The notes under the pieces were generated by a model. It did not search any database and had not been told where the DNA came from. It saw only the letters and a list, made by a program, of their open reading frames with translations. 64,000 bases of DNA, from positions 1 through 64,000 of the forward strand of contig NW_026516252.1 in NCBI RefSeq assembly GCF_025602895.1, given 5' to 3'. Position 1 is the first letter of the stretch, and each line of letters starts with the position of its first letter. This stretch comes from Polychytrium aggregatum. Taxonomy: Eukaryota > Chytridiomycota > Chytridiomycetes > Polychytriales. Position numbers and translations under genes: made by a program. This document shows positions 62,206-64,000 of this stretch, piece after piece.

Positions 62206-63914
62206 CGGGATGGTGCCCCACTCCCGCGGGCCAATCGTGCGCCGCGACGCCCGGATGCACAGAGCAGCGTGCAACCCATGTGGCTCTGCATCGGTGATTG
62301 GCCCGTACGACGTTGCTGGATTTGCCTAAACCCGTGACCGCGTCCGTCGCACAATGTGGCTTGCCGGCACCGCCACTTGTCCCGTGACCAGCGGAGGTGT
62401 CGGAGATGGCGATTGTCGTGCTGTCCGAGATGGCGCCCTGTTTCTATTTCAACAAGCGATAGACTCTAGAGCCATCCGGTGATGGTCTCAGTCTTGGTCA
62501 TGGAGGTGCGTTTTCTGCACCAAGACCAAGACCGGGACATACACGGTCGGCGTTTGCAAGGAGTGCGGCCAGTTCCACACTCAGCCGCAAGGATTTCCTG
62601 CTGATCTCTGGAAGATATAGCCAACTGGCATACCCATCTCCGTGGCATCGATATTCGCCACCAAACAGACGCATTCGGCCTCGAGGCTTCCCTCTCCAGC
62701 TCCGGAGCGTCGCTGAACCCCACGGGCCACACCCTCCCTCCCTCGGCCATGCTGCGTCGTGGTCGGTGGATCTGACACCTGTCGTCGGGTCTGTGGATGG
62801 CCTTGTTGAAGGAAAGGGGTGTGCCTGTCGTCGGGAGGGCAGATTCTGCCACCGGCCTGCAACACGGCTGCGAATTGGACTCAATCGTGCTTCAGATGCA
62901 ATCACAGCGCAGCTGCCTTGTGTCTTGAACGAAAGCAATTCAGTACAGAGGCAGAAACCAGTGCGGGAACCGATGCGGCCTGGGATGCTTTGTCGGTCCA
63001 GTGCGGCGACGAACCAAAGACCGCAACGGCCAGGCCAGACAGACCGGCCACTCTGCGCCGCAAGGCCGAGCACGTTTCTTGCCGGTCGTGGTCAGTGGAG
63101 GCTGGAGATCGCTGGCCAGCCATGTGCATCCGGCTGTCTCAGCGACCGTGGTGGCATGCATTTTGGGGACTGTGTCGATGCAGACCGGCGCGCTGCGTGT
63201 CCTCTCTCGCCCCGCCGAGTGCAGGCACAAACGAAATAGAGCAGGGCCGGAGCGAATAGAAGCGGGTTGGAACGCATGAAGGCGCAGCCAGCAGAATCGA
63301 AGCAACCCAAAAGCAAGTTGGGATGCCGCGAGACCGCCCCTGGCAGCACAACAGAGCGGAGCAGAAGAACGCATTCCTTCCAGGCGCAGAAACGTTGTCC
63401 TCGCTCAGGACAACAACCAGGGCGCAGACAAGAGCAGACGCACACAGGAACAGACTCGCCCTCGGCGCGCGAGCAGATTGCGACATGGCTCGAACGTCAA
63501 AGTGCACAGAGAGCACACTTGGAGCGCACAGAGAGATCATATCAGCCGCGTGGCCGTCACGCCTCCGCAGACAAGCAGCAGTGCCCAGCCGAGCAGCCGC
63601 ACCGCACCTGGGCCTGGTCCGTCCCGGCAGCCCGGAGATGGCGTCATCCGGGGGTGTGGCCCAGCGCGTGGCCGGTTGCCGCTGCCGCCGATGGCGCGAT
63701 TGCCGCGGCGCCGGGGGTGTGGCTCCCGCGTGTCCAGGCGCAGGGGTCTGCACGCTCTGCAGAACAGTCTTTCTTGCCTGTGGGGAAGCCGCGAGAAGCA
63801 AAACGACGCTGGGTGGGGAGCCGATCTGGCAAGAGCTCCGTTGGGTGGGAACGATGCCTGGCAAAGCAATGCCGCCCACGCCCCAGCCAGCTGGGCTACA
63901 TCGACAATGCTGCT

Positions 63915-63963
63915 TGCCCGAGGCATGCTGCCCTCGTTTTGTGCCCGAGGCATGCTGCCCTCG
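63915..63963. repeat. 22-bp direct repeat pair
   Basis: A 22-bp stretch beginning TGCCCGAGGCATGC occurs at 63915-63936 and again at 63942-63963, separated by 5 bp. Confidence 0.8.
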
Positions 63964-64000
63964 GGCCACGCCGTGCGGTACCAGCCTCACCTCCCCCCAC

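Larger units (their letters stand above)
61865..64000. other. Right-end region, no supported gene
   Basis: 2.1 kb with many overlapping Arg/Ala/Pro-rich frames on both strands (longest near 63139-63990, minus) and no recognisable domain. It contains a small minisatellite at 62131-62205 and a 22-bp direct repeat at 63915-63963. A gene extending past the right edge cannot be excluded. Confidence 0.45.

Noticed and set aside
63139-63990. 283-codon minus-strand frame at the right end
   Set aside because: Composition is Arg/Pro/Ala/Ser-rich, the frame overlaps several others, and no motif or splice pattern supports it.

Overview
The window is eukaryotic and looks like a GC-rich fungal genome, most plausibly an early-diverging zoosporic (chytrid-like) fungus. 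The grounds are short spliceosomal introns with GT/AG borders and codon-exact exon joins, TATA boxes 70-85 bp upstream of start codons, chromodomain Ty3/Gypsy elements, a non-LTR retrotransposon with endonuclease and reverse transcriptase, kinases joined to Sel1 repeats, a secreted GH20 enzyme and a pepsin-like protease. The taxon is inference; no rRNA or marker gene is present.

Layout. (1) 1-13156: a reading frame for a D5-like SF3 helicase, of the kind found in large DNA viruses and their relatives, runs in from the left edge. It is cut by a chromodomain Gypsy element (E1, 902-12780, target duplication CATTG), whose pol is in turn cut by a second Gypsy element (E2, 5787-12193, target duplication GTGTC). 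(2) 13157-14670: no supported gene. (3) 14671-41362: a retroelement pile-up. A full-length LINE (ORF1 + ORF2, poly-A at 20989) is followed head-to-tail by two 5'-truncated LINE copies joined exactly at the poly-A tracts. The third copy is split by Gypsy E3 (22242-28594, minus) and Gypsy E4 (29152-40466). E4 is itself split by Gypsy E5 (30771-36845) and by a short solo LTR (38315-38540). (4) 41363-64000: ordinary host genes. These are a divergent pair of Sel1-repeat paralogues (one fused to a kinase), a phytanoyl-CoA dioxygenase-family protein, a GH20 hexosaminidase, an eight-exon aspartic protease with a long Thr-Ser repeat, a likely pseudokinase, a small membrane protein and a four-exon membrane protein with a cytosolic SH3 domain. 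The last 2.1 kb has no supported gene.

The strongest signal is in how the Gypsy elements express and copy themselves. All five have pol in the -1 frame relative to gag, with an in-phase slippery heptamer, a 5-7 nt spacer and a perfect or near-perfect hairpin that holds the gag stop codon. E2, E3, E4 and E5 also carry 9-12 nt next to the 5' LTR that is exactly complementary to their own LTR at a point 38-39 nt downstream of the TATA-like box. This is the arrangement expected for Tf1/sushi-type self-primed reverse transcription. E1 lacks it and instead has a tRNA-type TGG primer site touching its LTR. In E3, E4 and E5 the pol stop codon is the last three bases before the 3' LTR, so the polypurine tract is also coding sequence. 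E3 and E5 have intact frames and LTR pairs that look identical by eye, so they may be active.

All comparisons were made by eye on the sequence; no database or folding program was run.
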